This document shows, in pieces, positions 27,289-37,438 of a stretch of DNA of 64,000 bases. The translations under genes were made by a program, and so were the position numbers. This stretch comes from Cupriavidus necator (GTDB lineage Bacteria; Pseudomonadota; Gammaproteobacteria; Burkholderiales; Burkholderiaceae), in NCBI GenBank assembly GCA_022041995.1, contig CP074381.1, positions 1,736,001-1,800,000 on the forward strand, given 5' to 3'. Position 1 is the first letter of the stretch; the number at the start of each line of letters is the position of its first letter. The notes beneath the pieces are model-generated. The model did no database searches. It saw nothing but the letters and a program-made list of their open reading frames with translations, and had not been told where the DNA came from.

Positions 27289-27828
27289 TCAGTCCTGGCT
27301 GTTCTCGGGCATGTGGCGCGACAGCCAGACACTCTGGGCGACGATGAACACCAGCATCAGCCCCATGCTGCCGAACAGCTTGAAGTTGACCCAGGTTTCG
27401 GTCGAGAACTGGTAGGCCACGTACAGGTTCAGCACGCCCATGGCGGCAAAGAAGCCGGCCCAGGCGGCGTTCAGGCGCGCCCACACCGGGTCGGGCAGGG
27501 TCACCTGTTTTTCCATCATGGCGCGGATCAGGTTCTTGCGCCAGCCGATCACCGAGCCCAGCAGCGCCACCGCGAACATCCAGTAGAGCACGGTCGGCTT
27601 CCACTTGATGAAGGTCTCGTTGTGCAGCACCAGCGTGGCGCCGCCGAAGACCGCGATGATCAGCAGGCTGACCCACTGCATCGGCTCGACCTTGCGGTGG
27701 CGGAACCAGACCCAGCCGATCTGCAATACCGTGGCGCCAATGGCCACGGCGGTGGCGGTGTAGATGTCAGCCAGCTTGAAGGCGGCAAAAAACAGGATGA
27801 CCGGGAACAGGTCGAACAGGAATTTCAT
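27289..27828 (-). CDS. yciB: Inner-membrane septation protein YciB (IspA)
   Basis: Inner-membrane protein of 179 aa linked to cell-envelope integrity and division. The ATG at 27828 ([20 protein letters not shown]) gives the canonical length and N terminus; about 40 upstream codons of Ala/Arg/Thr-rich sequence were discarded. Five hydrophobic helices are visible. Conserved blocks are [27 protein letters not shown] and the final [20 protein letters not shown]. msrB ends 37 bp upstream in the same direction, forming a probable msrB-yciB-bolA-ppiC transcription unit. Confidence 0.95.
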   Translation of the reverse strand: MKFLFDLFPVILFFAAFKLADIYTATAVAIGATVLQIGWVWFRHRKVEPMQWVSLLIIAVFGGATLVLHNETFIKWKPTVLYWMFAVALLGSVIGWRKNLIRAMMEKQVTLPDPVWARLNAAWAGFFAAMGVLNLYVAYQFSTETWVNFKLFGSMGLMLVFIVAQSVWLSRHMPENSQD

Positions 27829-27865
27829 GCGGTACCAGGTTGTGTCCGGCGTCCTTGCCGGGGCA

Positions 27866-28330
27866 TTAGCGCTGCGGGTCGCGCCGGGGTTCGTCGCCGC
27901 TGCCGGCGGCGTGGGCATCATCCGCCGCACGCTGTGCCGGGTCGCGATCATCGAATTTTAGCGCAGCCGAGTTGATGCAATAGCGCAGGCCGGTCGGCGC
28001 GGGGCCATCCTCGAAGACATGGCCCAGATGGCTGCCGCATTCCTTGCAGCGTACCTCCACCCGCGTCATGCCGTGGCTGTGGTCCACGTGCTCGGCAATC
28101 ACCTCGCCATTGATGGCGCGGAAATAGCTGGGCCAGCCGCATCCGGCGTCGAATTTGGTGGCGGATTCGAACAGCGGCGTGCCGCAGCCCACGCAGTGGT
28201 AGATGCCGTTGTCCCAGTGGTCCCAGTAGCGTCCGGTGAAGGGGCGCTCGGTGGCGGCCTCGCGGGTCACGCGGTATTCGATGTCGGAGAGTTGTTCACG
28301 CCACTCGGCGTCGGTCTTGGTGGTGGTCAT
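27866..28330 (-). CDS. msrB: Peptide-methionine (R)-S-oxide reductase
   Basis: Reduces methionine-R-sulfoxide in oxidised proteins using thioredoxin. 154 aa. The zinc site is Cys46-x2-Cys49 (YHCVGCG) and Cys95-x2-Cys98 (CKECG). The catalytic cysteine is Cys118 ([10 protein letters not shown]) and the likely resolving cysteine is Cys64 ([10 protein letters not shown]). The C terminus past residue ~130 is a charged Ala/Asp tail. Cytoplasmic, with no signal peptide. First gene of the msrB-yciB-bolA-ppiC series. The 115 bp before it, back to the selO end, hold no gene I can see. Confidence 0.96.
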   Translation of the reverse strand: MTTTKTDAEWREQLSDIEYRVTREAATERPFTGRYWDHWDNGIYHCVGCGTPLFESATKFDAGCGWPSYFRAINGEVIAEHVDHSHGMTRVEVRCKECGSHLGHVFEDGPAPTGLRYCINSAALKFDDRDPAQRAADDAHAAGSGDEPRRDPQR

Positions 28331-28445
28331 GGTTTGTCCTTGCAGGGCTTCCTCGGATGGGTTCCTCAGTTAAGGCATTGGTCGTGCGAACTCCGCGAAC
28401 CTTACACCGGCTGGCGCCGGCATGCAGGGCGCGGATCAGATGGCG

Positions 28446-30017
28446 TCACGACGAGCAACTGACCTCCAGGCCGGAAGCCCAGTCCGGCGGCAGCGCCGCG
28501 TAGTGCTCCGCTTCCGGCTGTTCGTCGAAGGGGCGCGACAGCACCGCCAGCAGCCGGTCCGCTTCGGTGAAGTCCTTGTCGCGGGCGTGCCGGATGGCGG
28601 TTTCGGCCAGGTGGTTGCGCAGCACGTACTTGGGGTTGACCGCCAGCATTTCCAGTTCGCGGGCGGCATCGTGCGACTGGTCGGCGCGCAGGCGCACGCG
28701 GTAGTCGGCCACCCAGGTGTCAAAGGCGGCGCGGTCCAGGAACAGGTCGCGCACCGGCGCATCGCGCGAGGCATCGGTCGACGAGATGCCGCACAGCTTG
28801 CGCCAGAACAGCGTGTAGTCCACGCGTTGGCCGTGCAGCAGCTGGAACAGGCTGGTCAGCAGCGGCTCATCGCTCTTGTCATCGCCGCCGGCGGGCGGGC
28901 GCAGGCCCAGCTTGGCGCGGTAGTGGCGGAAGAACGCCGCCGCATAGCGGTCGCGGAACGGGTCCAGCGCCGCGCGCGCGGCTTCCACGGCGGCATCGCG
29001 CGCGCCTTCTTTGTCGGCATTCTCCGGTGCCAGCCACAGCGGCAGCAGCGCCTGCGCCAGGCAGTGCAGGTTCCAGAACGCCACCTGCGGCTGCTGGCTG
29101 TAGGCGTAGCGGCCCTGCGTATCGGAGTGGTTGCAGATGTGGTTGGCGTCGAATGCGTCCAGGAAGCCAAATGGGCCGTAGTCGATGGTCAGGCCCAGGA
29201 TCGACATATTGTCGGTGTTCATCACGCCGTGGCAGAAGCCCACCGCCTGCCAGTGCGCGATCAGGTCGGCGGTGCGCAGCGAGACCTCGCGCAGCAGCGC
29301 CTGGTAGGGCTGGGCATCGTCGCGGCAGGCCGGCATGAAGGTGTCGATGACGAAATCCGCCAGCTTGCGCAGCGCGGCCACGTCGTCGTGCGCGGCGAAA
29401 TGCTCGAAGTGCCCGAAGCGGACAAAGGTCGGCGCCAGCCTGGTCACCACCGCGGCGGTCTCGATGGTCTCGCGCCGCACCGGCGCGTCCGAGCCGACGA
29501 TCGACAGCGCGCGCGTGGTCGGCACGCCCAGCGCGGCCATGGCCTCGGAGCACAGGTATTCACGGATCGACGAGCGCAGCACCGCGCGGCCGTCGGCCAT
29601 GCGCGAGTAGGGCGTGAGGCCAGCCCCCTTGAGCTGGATTTCCCACGGGCCGGTCTCGGTCTGCGCCTGCGCCAGGCGGATCGCGCGGCCGTCGCCGAGC
29701 TGGCCGGCCCAGACCCCGAACTGGTGCCCGGAATAGACGGTGGCGAGCGGGTCGGCCCAGTCCGGCACCTGGTTGCCGATAAAGGTTTCGATGAAGTCCT
29801 GCTGGCTGCCGATGCCGGCATCCCAGCCGAGCAGGGCCGCCGCGGCCGGCGCCACCCCCACCAGGTAGGGCGATGGCAGCGGCGTCGGGCGCAGCCGCGT
29901 GAAGAACTGCGCGCCGAGTTCGGCGAAACCGGGCGCGGTGCGCCAGGGCACGGACAGCGTGGCCAGAGCGGCCGCGTCGGAGGGCTGTGGGGTTAGTGAC
30001 TGGGGCGTGTCTGGCAT
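28446..30017 (-). CDS. selO: Protein adenylyltransferase SelO (YdiU/UPF0061)
   Basis: Pseudokinase-fold enzyme that transfers AMP to Ser/Thr/Tyr of redox proteins. 523 aa from the ATG at 30017 ([10 protein letters not shown]); an in-frame ATG at 30068 would add 17 residues. Neither start has a strong ribosome site. Landmarks are [32 protein letters not shown] (catalytic Lys region), [15 protein letters not shown] and [12 protein letters not shown] (metal-binding Asp). The protein ends in Cys-Ser-Ser; the Cys occupies the place of selenocysteine in eukaryotic SelO. It is divergent from the acyl-CoA ligase. Confidence 0.94.
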   Translation of the reverse strand: MPDTPQSLTPQPSDAAALATLSVPWRTAPGFAELGAQFFTRLRPTPLPSPYLVGVAPAAAALLGWDAGIGSQQDFIETFIGNQVPDWADPLATVYSGHQFGVWAGQLGDGRAIRLAQAQTETGPWEIQLKGAGLTPYSRMADGRAVLRSSIREYLCSEAMAALGVPTTRALSIVGSDAPVRRETIETAAVVTRLAPTFVRFGHFEHFAAHDDVAALRKLADFVIDTFMPACRDDAQPYQALLREVSLRTADLIAHWQAVGFCHGVMNTDNMSILGLTIDYGPFGFLDAFDANHICNHSDTQGRYAYSQQPQVAFWNLHCLAQALLPLWLAPENADKEGARDAAVEAARAALDPFRDRYAAAFFRHYRAKLGLRPPAGGDDKSDEPLLTSLFQLLHGQRVDYTLFWRKLCGISSTDASRDAPVRDLFLDRAAFDTWVADYRVRLRADQSHDAARELEMLAVNPKYVLRNHLAETAIRHARDKDFTEADRLLAVLSRPFDEQPEAEHYAALPPDWASGLEVSCSS

Positions 30018-30418
30018 CGCGTAAGGGCGCCGGGGCGCAAGGGGGCGGTGCGAAATCCGTGTGGTCATCCATGTGCCCGCGAACCGCGTAAAAGGCGGCG
30101 CAGCGCGGCATGCCGGGGGCACGGAAATGCGATGGTGGCTAGGGAAAACGACATGTTGAGGTGCAACATGCCACGCAGTATTGTACGTCCTCAACGGCAC
30201 TCGACCGCGCTCCACCGGTCATGCCGCCATGCACCGCACGGTTATTTTCTTCCTTCAGTGCGCACATGAATCCGGTGCATGGACTTCCGCAGAATTGCGG
30301 CCCCGAATCCGATGGCAATACCGACGGCAACCCCGACGGCAACGCAACGACAGTATGGCAGTGCACAACGAGATCGGCCGGAGGCCGATTTGGTGCATGG
30401 AAGCGACCGCCAAAAATA
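30018..30418. other. Divergent intergenic region selO / acyl-CoA ligase
   Basis: No gene recognised. It contains three near-identical 12-bp units (CCGAYGGCAAYN) at 30309-30344 and a 7-bp hairpin (ATCGGCC-GGA-GGCCGAT, 30373-30389). Open frames crossing it lack family motifs. The promoters of both flanking genes should lie here. Confidence 0.5.
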
Positions 30419-30430
30419 GTACGGTTGTTC
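30419..30430 (+). promoter_or_regulatory. Candidate TetR-type operator upstream of the acyl-CoA ligase
   Basis: GTACGGTTGTTC; on the minus strand it reads GAACAACCGTAC. Its flanks match the sites at 39467 and 54141: an AAAA-rich stretch before GAAC and CTATT after. It lies about 40 bp upstream of the ligase ATG. Confidence 0.55.
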
Positions 30431-30471
30431 GTTTTCAGGCGGATTACACAAGACTTTCAGGAGGCAGGTTC

Positions 30472-32096
30472 ATGGCATTGATGGGTCAAATGATGAGCGC
30501 GCCGCTGCTCATTTCCTCCATCATCAAACACGCCGCGCGTTACTACGGCAGCACCGAGATCGTCTCGCGGCGCACGGAGGGCGACCTGCATCGCTATACG
30601 TACCGCGATTGCGAACTGCGCGCCCGCAAGCTGGCGCAGGCGCTGGGCGCACTGGGCGTGAAGCAGGGCGAGCGCGTCGGCACGCTGGCCTGGAACGGCT
30701 ACCGCCACCTGGAGATCTACTACGGCGTGTCCGGCATGGGCGCCGTCTGCCACACCATCAACCCGCGCCTGTTCCCCGAGCAGATTGCCTATATCGTCAA
30801 CCATGCGGAAGATGGCTATATCTTCTTCGATCTGACCTTCCTGCCGCTGGTGGAGGGCGTGGCGCCGCACTGCCCCAACGTCAAGGGCTGGGTGGCGATG
30901 ACCGACCGCGCGCATATGCCGGCCGAATCCAGGGTTCCGCTGCTGTGCTACGAGGAGCTGGTCGAGGCGCAGGACGGCAACTACGAATGGTCCCAGTTCG
31001 ACGAGAACCAGGCGTCGAGCCTGTGCTACACCTCGGGCACCACCGGCAACCCCAAGGGCGCGCTGTATTCGCACCGCTCGACGGTGCTGCACTCGTATGC
31101 GTCGGCACTCCCCGACGCGCTGGGCTGCTCCGCCAGCGACGTGATCCTGCCCGTGGTGCCGATGTTTCACGTCAATGCCTGGGGCCTGCCGTACTCGGTG
31201 CCGCTGGTCGGCGCCAAGCTGGTGCTGCCGGGTGCCAAGCTGGACGGGGCCTCGATCTATGAACTGTTCGAACAGGAAAAGGTGACCTTCTCCGCCGGCG
31301 TGCCGACGGTGTGGCTCGGCCTGCTCCAGCACGTGCAATCGAACAAGCTCAAATTCTCCACCTTCCGCCGCACCGTGATCGGCGGCTCGGCCGCGCCGCC
31401 GGCGATGATCCGCGCGCTCGAGGCGCTGGATGTGGAGGTGATCCACGCCTGGGGCATGACCGAGATGTCGCCGCTGGGCACGTCGTGCAAGCTGCTGGCC
31501 AAGCACCAGGGCCTGTCCGACGCCGACCGCCACAAGATCCAGGAAAAGCAGGGCCGCGTGATCTTCGGCGTCGACATGAAGATCGTCGATGGCGACGGCA
31601 AAGAGCTGCCGTGGGACGGCCAGGCCTTCGGCGACCTGATGGTGCGCGGGCCGTGGATCATCGAGCGCTACTTCCGCAACGATGCCAACCCGCTGGCCGA
31701 CGGCTGGTTCCCGACCGGCGACGTGGCCACCATCGACGCCGATGGCTTCATGCAGATCACCGACCGCAGCAAGGACGTGATCAAGTCCGGCGGCGAATGG
31801 ATCTCGTCGATCGATATCGAGAACGTCGCCGCCGCGCACCCCGCGGTGCATATGGCGGCCTGCATCTCGGCCTACCACCCAAGTGGGATGAACGCCCGCT
31901 GCTGGTGGTGGTGAAGAAGCCCGGCGCCGAAGTCACCCGCGAAGAACTGCTGCAGTTCTTCGATGGCAAGGTCGCCAAATGGTGGATCCCGGACGACGTG
32001 GCCTTTGTCACCGAGATCCCGCTGACCGCCACCGGCAAGATGCAGAAGCTCAAGCTGCGCGAGCAGTTCAAGGACTACAAGCTGCCGACCGCCTGA
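30472..32096 (+). CDS. AlkK/FadD-like acyl-CoA ligase (single-base frameshift)
   Basis: Activates a medium- or long-chain (or aromatic) carboxylic acid to its CoA thioester using ATP. The ATG at 30472 follows AGGAGG. The P-loop motif is [56 protein letters not shown] and a terminal [12 protein letters not shown] (catalytic Lys) are all present. N-terminal similarity to AlkK is high ([30 protein letters not shown]). The frame breaks at 31878-31880, where CCC is found and CCCC would restore [17 protein letters not shown]; the repaired length is 541 aa. It heads the livKHMGF genes and has a candidate fatty-acid operator. Confidence 0.9.
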
Positions 32097-32118
32097 CGCC
32101 GGCACGCGCTTTCCGGTG

Positions 32119-32143
32119 CGCCATGCCTGCTTGCGGCATGGCG
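32119..32143 (+). terminator. Hairpin between acyl-CoA ligase and livK
   Basis: Perfect 9-bp stem CGCCATGCC / GGCATGGCG with a 7-nt loop, 22 bp after the ligase stop. There is no T run, so it may be a processing or partial-attenuation structure rather than a full terminator. Confidence 0.4.
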
Positions 32144-32236
32144 TGTTCGGGGCCGACTGCAAGGCGTGGCAAGGAGGACGCCGCGCAGCCAGCCAAATCC
32201 GACGACAAGCCAACGACAAGAGTGAAGGAGACAGGT

Positions 32237-33487
32237 ATGACCAAAATGCGTCCGCTGGTGGCCGGTGTGGCCGTGTTTGCCGCACTGGGTTCTGCGCTGG
32301 TTTCAGGTACCGCACTCGCGGATACGGTGAAGATCGCCTTCATTGACCCGCTATCGGGGCTGATGGCTCCCGTTGGGCAGAACCAGCTCAAGAGCTGGCA
32401 GTATGTCGCCGACATTGCCAACCAGAAGAACTGGGCCGGCGCGCACAAGTTCGAGGTAGTAGGTTTTGACAACAAGCTATCGCCGCAGGAAAGCCTGACC
32501 ATCCTCAAGCAGGCGGTCGATCAGAACATCCGCTATATCGTGCAGGGCAACGGCTCGTCGGTCGGGCTGGCGTTGCAGGACGCGGTGGCCAAGCACAATG
32601 AGCGCAACCCGGGCAAGGAGATCGTCTACCTGAACTACGCCGCGGTGGACCCGGACATGACCAATGCCAAGTGCAATTTCTGGCATTTCCGGCTGGACGC
32701 CAACTCGGACATGAAGATGGAGGCGCTGACGACCTACCTGGCCAAGGACCCGAACGTCAAGAAGGTCTACCTGATCAATCAGAACTACTCGTTCGGCCAT
32801 CAGGTGGCGCGCGCCGCCAAGGACTACCTGAAGCGCAAGCGCCCGGACATCCAGATCGTGGGTGAAGACCTGCACCCGCTGGCGCAGGTCAAGGACTTTG
32901 CCCCGTACGCGGCCAAGATCAAGGCTTCTGGCGCCGATACCGTGATCACCGGCAACTGGGGCAGCGACCTGGCGCTGCTGATCAAGGCGGGCAAGGATGC
33001 CGGCCTGACCGCCAACTATTACACCTACTACGCCGGCACCACCGGCGTGCCCACGGCGATGGGCGCCGCCGGCGCCGAGCACGTCAAGTATGTCGGCTAC
33101 TACAACCCCAACAACAAGGGGTTCAAGGGGGCTGATGTCATCGAGGGCTTCAAGAAGAAGTACAACGATGACTTCTACGTGATGGCCTCCTACACCGGCA
33201 TTGCCATGCTGTCCAAGGCCTTCAAGGACACCGGCTCGACCGATCCGATCAAGGTTGCCAAGGCGCTCGAGGGCATCAAGGTCGACAGCATGAACGGCAC
33301 GGTCGAGATGCGCAACTCGGATCACCAGGCGCAGCAGCCGCTGGTGGTCGCCACCTGGAGCAAGGTGGATGGCAAGGAAATCAAGTACGACCAGGAAAAC
33401 ACCGGCTACGGCTGGAAGACCAACGCGCTGATGGACCAGTACGTGTCGGCCCAGCCGACCTCCTGCCAGATGAAGCGGCCGAGCTGA
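32237..33487 (+). CDS. livK: Branched-chain amino acid-type ABC transporter substrate-binding protein
   Basis: Periplasmic receptor of a HAAT-family ABC importer, 416 aa. The ATG at 32237 follows AAGGAG. Signal peptide MTKMRPLVAGVAVFAALGSA, cleavage near ALA before DTVKIAFIDPLSG, which is the type-I binding-fold start. YIVQGNGSSVGLALQDAV and ANYYTYYAGTTGVPTAMG line the ligand cleft. Family members bind leucine-type amino acids, but many in Burkholderiales bind aromatic or fatty acids. The adjacent acyl-CoA ligase makes a carboxylic acid a good candidate ligand here (inference). Confidence 0.92.
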   Translation: MTKMRPLVAGVAVFAALGSALVSGTALADTVKIAFIDPLSGLMAPVGQNQLKSWQYVADIANQKNWAGAHKFEVVGFDNKLSPQESLTILKQAVDQNIRYIVQGNGSSVGLALQDAVAKHNERNPGKEIVYLNYAAVDPDMTNAKCNFWHFRLDANSDMKMEALTTYLAKDPNVKKVYLINQNYSFGHQVARAAKDYLKRKRPDIQIVGEDLHPLAQVKDFAPYAAKIKASGADTVITGNWGSDLALLIKAGKDAGLTANYYTYYAGTTGVPTAMGAAGAEHVKYVGYYNPNNKGFKGADVIEGFKKKYNDDFYVMASYTGIAMLSKAFKDTGSTDPIKVAKALEGIKVDSMNGTVEMRNSDHQAQQPLVVATWSKVDGKEIKYDQENTGYGWKTNALMDQYVSAQPTSCQMKRPS

Positions 33488-33569
33488 TCCTGTTCGTGAC
33501 GGACCGGCCACGCTGACAAAGTGGCTGCCCGATCCTGCATACTTTCGGTCTTTTTCGGTCGATACCGGG

Positions 33570-33610
33570 GAGCGTCCGGGGCGGGCATCCGCCCCCGGAG
33601 GGGGACGCTC
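33570..33610 (+). terminator. Large hairpin between livK and livH
   Basis: Outer stem GAGCGTCC (33570-33577) pairs with GGACGCTC (33603-33610), and an inner GC-rich stem (GGGGCGG with CCGCCCC) fills much of the loop. There is no T run. It lies in the 190-bp gap after the receptor gene, where such structures often leave the receptor mRNA in excess over the permease message. Confidence 0.5.
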
Positions 33611-33677
33611 ACCCTCAATCCAACCGGACGGATGCCGGCATGCCCACGCATGGCGGCGCCAGCTTGAAGGACACGCT

Positions 33678-34625
33678 GTGGAATTCTTCGTCATCTCACT
33701 GCTGAACGGCATCAGCTACGGGCTGCTGCTGTTCATGCTGTCATCGGGCCTTACGCTGATCTTCAGCATGATGGGCGTGCTCAACTTTGCCCACGCCAGC
33801 TTCTACATGCTGGGCGCCTACTTTGCCTACACCATCGCCAGCAAGGTCGGGTTCTGGCCGGCGCTGATCTTCGCGCCGCTGCTGGTGGCGGGCGCGGGCG
33901 CGCTGGTGGAGCGCTTCGGCCTGCGCACGGTGCACAAGTACGGACACGTGGCCGAGCTGCTGTTCACCTTCGGCCTGGCCTATCTGATGGAGGAGGGCGT
34001 CAAGCTGGTGTGGGGCCTGGCGGCGGTGCCGTACCGGATTCCCGCGGAGCTGGACGGGCCGCTGTTCACGGTGTTCACCTCGTCCTTCCCCAAGTACCGC
34101 GCCTTCATGATGCTGGTGTCGCTGGGCATGCTGGTGGCGATCTACCTGGTGCTGACGCGTACCCGCATCGGGCTGGTGATCCAGGCCGCGCTGACGCACC
34201 CGGAAATGGTCGAGGCGCTCGGCCACAACGTGCCGCGCGTGTTCATGATGGTGTTTGGCGGCGGCGCCGCGCTGGCCGGGCTGGCCGGGGTGATCGGCGG
34301 CAATGCCTTTGTCACCGAGCCGTCGATGGCCGCGGCGGTCGGGTCGATCGTGTTCGTGGTGGCGGTGGTGGGCGGCATGGGGTCGCTGGTGGGCGCGTTC
34401 ATTGCGTCGATCCTGATCGGCGTGCTGCAGACCTTCGCGGTCACCATCGACGCCTCGCTGGCGGGCCTGATGACCAGCCTCGGGCTGGCCGTCAGCGAGG
34501 CCACGCCGTTCTATTCCTTGTGGAAGCTCACGGTGGCCCAGGTGGCGCCGGTGCTGCCGTACCTGCTGCTGGTGGTGATGCTGATCTTCCGCCCGCGTGG
34601 ACTGATGGGAACCCGGGAGAGCTGA
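33678..34625 (+). CDS. livH: Branched-chain amino acid-type ABC transporter permease LivH
   Basis: Inner-membrane permease of 315 aa starting at GTG (33678), with GAAGGA upstream; the N terminus MEFFVISLLNGISYGLLLFM is the standard LivH opening. About eight helices are visible. The conserved segments NFAHASFYMLGAY, GHNVPRVFMMVFGGGAALAG and GGMGSLVGAFIASILIG are present. The C terminus RPRGLMG is typical. livM starts 4 bp after the stop. Confidence 0.94.
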   Translation: MEFFVISLLNGISYGLLLFMLSSGLTLIFSMMGVLNFAHASFYMLGAYFAYTIASKVGFWPALIFAPLLVAGAGALVERFGLRTVHKYGHVAELLFTFGLAYLMEEGVKLVWGLAAVPYRIPAELDGPLFTVFTSSFPKYRAFMMLVSLGMLVAIYLVLTRTRIGLVIQAALTHPEMVEALGHNVPRVFMMVFGGGAALAGLAGVIGGNAFVTEPSMAAAVGSIVFVVAVVGGMGSLVGAFIASILIGVLQTFAVTIDASLAGLMTSLGLAVSEATPFYSLWKLTVAQVAPVLPYLLLVVMLIFRPRGLMGTRES

Positions 34626-34629
34626 CACC

Positions 34630-35942
34630 ATGGAGCAAGCGATGCAACAACCCCGCGAGCCGGTGGTGACCGGCCGCACCCTGCGCTACCGCCCGCTGAA
34701 CCTGGCGCGCTGGATCATCTGGAGCCTGACCGTGCTGGTCATGCTGGTGCTGCCGCTGATCTTCACCGGGGGCTTCGCCATCACGCTGATGTCGCAGATG
34801 GGCATCATGATCATCTTCGCGCTGTCATACAACATGCTGCTCGGGCAGACCGGCATGCTGTCGTTCGGCCACGCGGTCTACTCCGGTCTGGGCGCGTTTA
34901 TCGCCGTGCATGTGCTGAATATGGTCGGGGCGGGCAAGGTCTGGCTGCCGGTGTCGATGCTGCCGCTGGTGGGCGGCCTGGCGGGTGCCTTCTTTGGCGT
35001 GATCTTTGGCTACGTCACCACCAAGAAGTCCGGCACCACCTTTGCCATGATCACCATGGGCATCGGCGAGATGGTGTTCGCCAGTTCGCTGATGTTCCCG
35101 GAGTTCTTCGGCGGCGAGGGCGGCATCTCCACCAACCGCGTGGTCGGCGACCCGTTCCTGGGCATCACCTTCGGGCCGGGGCGCCAGGTGTACTACCTGA
35201 TCGCGGCGTGGTGCCTGCTGTCGATGGTGGCGATGTACGCCTGGACGCAGACGCCGCTGGGCCGCATCGCCAACGCCGTGCGCGACAACCCGAGCGGGTC
35301 GAGTTCATCGGCTACAACACCCAGCGCGTGCGCTACCTGGTGCTGATCCTGTCGGCATTCTTCGCGGGTATCGCCGGGGCGCTGGGCGCCATCAACTTCG
35401 AGATCGTCTCGGCCGAGAACGTCAGCGCGGTGCGCTCTGGCGGCGTGCTGCTGGCGGTGTTCATCGGCGGCGCAGGCGTGTTCTTCGGGCCCATCATCGG
35501 CGCGGTGGTGTTCGTGCTGTTCGCGGTGGCGCTGTCGGACCTGACCAAGGCCTGGCTGCTGTACCTGGGCCTGTTCTTCGTGCTGATGGTGATGTTCGTG
35601 CCGGGCGGGCTGGCCAGCCTGCTACTGATGCAGATGCCGCTGCTGGGCAAGGGCAAGCTGGGCCGCATGCTGCCGTCCTACGCGCGTGCCGGCGGCGCCG
35701 GCGTGGTGCTGCTGCTGGCCTTGATCCTGACGGTCGAGCTGGTTTACAAGGTGCAGGTCGACAGCGCCAACGGCACCGCGATGTCGCTGTTCGGCGTCGG
35801 CTTCGATGCCGCAACCTGGACGCCATGGCTGGTGGCGGCCGCGCTGTGGGCGGCTGGCCTGTTCGCGTGGCGCCTGGCGGCGGCGCGGGTGCGCAGCGCG
35901 TGGGACAAGGTACAGATGGAAATCGTAGGAGGCAGGGCATGA
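34630..35942 (+). CDS. livM: Branched-chain amino acid-type ABC transporter permease LivM (single-base frameshift)
   Basis: Second inner-membrane permease. The ATG is at 34630. NMLLGQTGMLSFGHAVYSGLG and the later GVLLAVFIGGAGVFFGPIIG are LivM signatures. The frame breaks at about 35292: CCCGAG is read where CCCGGAG would give RDNPERVEFIGYNTQRVRYL, the standard LivM cytoplasmic loop. One added G yields 437 aa. It has a longer C-terminal part than most LivM proteins, with an extra hydrophobic pair near the end. The stop overlaps the livG start in ATGA. Confidence 0.9.
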
Positions 35943-36712
35943 CAGCGGCACTGGAACTGACCGATGTACGCAAGAAGTTCGGCCAGACGGAGATCATCCG
36001 CGGCGTGAACCTGAGCATCCCGAAGGGTGAGCGCCATGCGCTGATCGGGCCGAACGGGGCGGGCAAGTCGACCACCTTCAACCTGATCTCGGGGCGCTTT
36101 GCGCCGACCAGCGGCACGGTGCGCCTGAACGGCGAGGAGATCGGCGGGCTGCAGCCGTTCGTGATCAACCGCATGGGGCTGTCGCGCAGCTTCCAGATCA
36201 CCAACATCTTCCATCGGCTGTCGGTGTTCGAGAACCTGCGCTGCGCGGTGCTGTGGTCGCTCGGCTACAGGTATTCGTTCTGGCACCGGCTCACGGGCCT
36301 GCGCGACACGCGCGAGCGCGCCGACGAGGTGCTGGAGCTGATTGGCATGCAGCACCGCCGCGATAGCCAGGCGGGCCTGCTGACCTATGCCGAGCAGCGT
36401 GCGCTGGAGATCGGCATCACCATCGCGGGTGGCGCCGAGGTGATCCTGCTGGACGAGCCCACCGCGGGCATGAGCCGCTCCGAGTCCGATCACGCGGTCG
36501 AACTGATCCGCAAGGTCACCGTCGGCAAGACGCTGGTGATGGTGGAGCACGACATGAGCGTGGTGTTCGGCCTGGCCGACCGGATTTCAGTGCTGGTCTA
36601 CGGCGAAGTGATCGCCACGGACACCCCGCAGGCCATCCGCAACAACCGCAAGGTCAAGGAGGCTTACCTGGGCACCACCCTCGACGAAGACGCCACCGAA
36701 GGAGCGCACTGA
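35939..36712 (+). CDS. livG: Branched-chain amino acid-type ABC transporter ATPase LivG
   Basis: Cytoplasmic ATPase, 257 aa from the ATG at 35939 with AGGAGGCAGGGC upstream. Walker A is GPNGAGKST, signature region LTYAEQRALEIGITIA (LivG-type, in place of LSGGQ), Walker B VILLDEPTAGMS and switch His in MVEHDMSVVFG. The ending KVKEAYLG is typical of the family. It overlaps livM by 4 nt and livF by 1 nt (TGATG), so the set is translated together. Confidence 0.94.
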   Translation: MTAALELTDVRKKFGQTEIIRGVNLSIPKGERHALIGPNGAGKSTTFNLISGRFAPTSGTVRLNGEEIGGLQPFVINRMGLSRSFQITNIFHRLSVFENLRCAVLWSLGYRYSFWHRLTGLRDTRERADEVLELIGMQHRRDSQAGLLTYAEQRALEIGITIAGGAEVILLDEPTAGMSRSESDHAVELIRKVTVGKTLVMVEHDMSVVFGLADRISVLVYGEVIATDTPQAIRNNRKVKEAYLGTTLDEDATEGAH

Positions 36713-37425
36713 TGGGCAAGCGCATGCTGAATGTCGGGGGCCTGCACGCCTACTACGGCAAGAGCCACATCCTCCATGGCGTGGACGCGCATATCGACGA
36801 AGGCGAGATCGTCGCGCTGCTGGGCCGCAACGGGGTGGGGCGCTCGACCATGGCGAAGGCCATCCTCGGGATGGTCAAGGCCGAGGGCTCGGTGCGGTTT
36901 CGCGACGAAGAGATCCTGGGGCGGCGTACCTTCGAAATCGCGCACCTTGGGATTGGCTATGTGCCTGAGAACCGGGATATCTTTCCGACGCTGACGGTGC
37001 GGCAGAATTTGCTGCTGGGGGAGAAGCGCAACCCACGGCAGGCCAAGCCGCGCTGGACCGTCGAAGACATGTTCAATATGTTCCCGCGGCTGAAGGAGCG
37101 CGAGAACACCTCGGCCGGCGTGCTCTCCGGCGGCGAGCAGCAGATGCTGACGCTGTGCCGCACCCTGATGGGCGATCCCGACCTGGTGCTGATCGACGAA
37201 CCGACCGAAGGCCTGGCGCCGATGATCGTGGCATTGGTCGGGGACTACCTGAAGACGCTGAAAGAGCGGGGTATTTCCGTGCTGCTGATCGAGCAGAAGC
37301 TGGCGATCGCACTGGACATTTCCCAGCGCGTCTACGTGATGGGGCACGGGCACATCGTGTTCGAAGGCACGCCCGCCGAACTGAAGGCCAACTCGCAGGT
37401 GAGAAAGGAGTGGCTGGAGGTCTGA
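36712..37425 (+). CDS. livF: Branched-chain amino acid-type ABC transporter ATPase LivF (Walker A Lys to Arg)
   Basis: 237 aa second ATPase of the importer. Opening LNVGGLHAYYGKSHILHGVD, signature LSGGEQQMLTLCRTL, Walker B LVLIDEPTEGLAP and switch region LLIEQKLAIAL are all standard. Walker A reads GRNGVGRST: residue 44 is Arg where the catalytic Lys is expected. The codon is CGC with no nearby sign of error. The same substitution may be a subfamily trait; the activity of such a site is uncertain. Last gene of livKHMGF. Confidence 0.92.
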   Translation: MGKRMLNVGGLHAYYGKSHILHGVDAHIDEGEIVALLGRNGVGRSTMAKAILGMVKAEGSVRFRDEEILGRRTFEIAHLGIGYVPENRDIFPTLTVRQNLLLGEKRNPRQAKPRWTVEDMFNMFPRLKERENTSAGVLSGGEQQMLTLCRTLMGDPDLVLIDEPTEGLAPMIVALVGDYLKTLKERGISVLLIEQKLAIALDISQRVYVMGHGHIVFEGTPAELKANSQVRKEWLEV

Positions 37426-37438
37426 TCCGGCGCTCACC

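Noticed and set aside
30161..30481. Open frame with repeated Asp-Gly-Asn units that looks like a calcium-binding repeat
   Set aside because: The repeat comes from three 12-bp DNA units in the ligand-gene promoter region; the frame has no domain and covers the candidate operator and ribosome site of the ligase.
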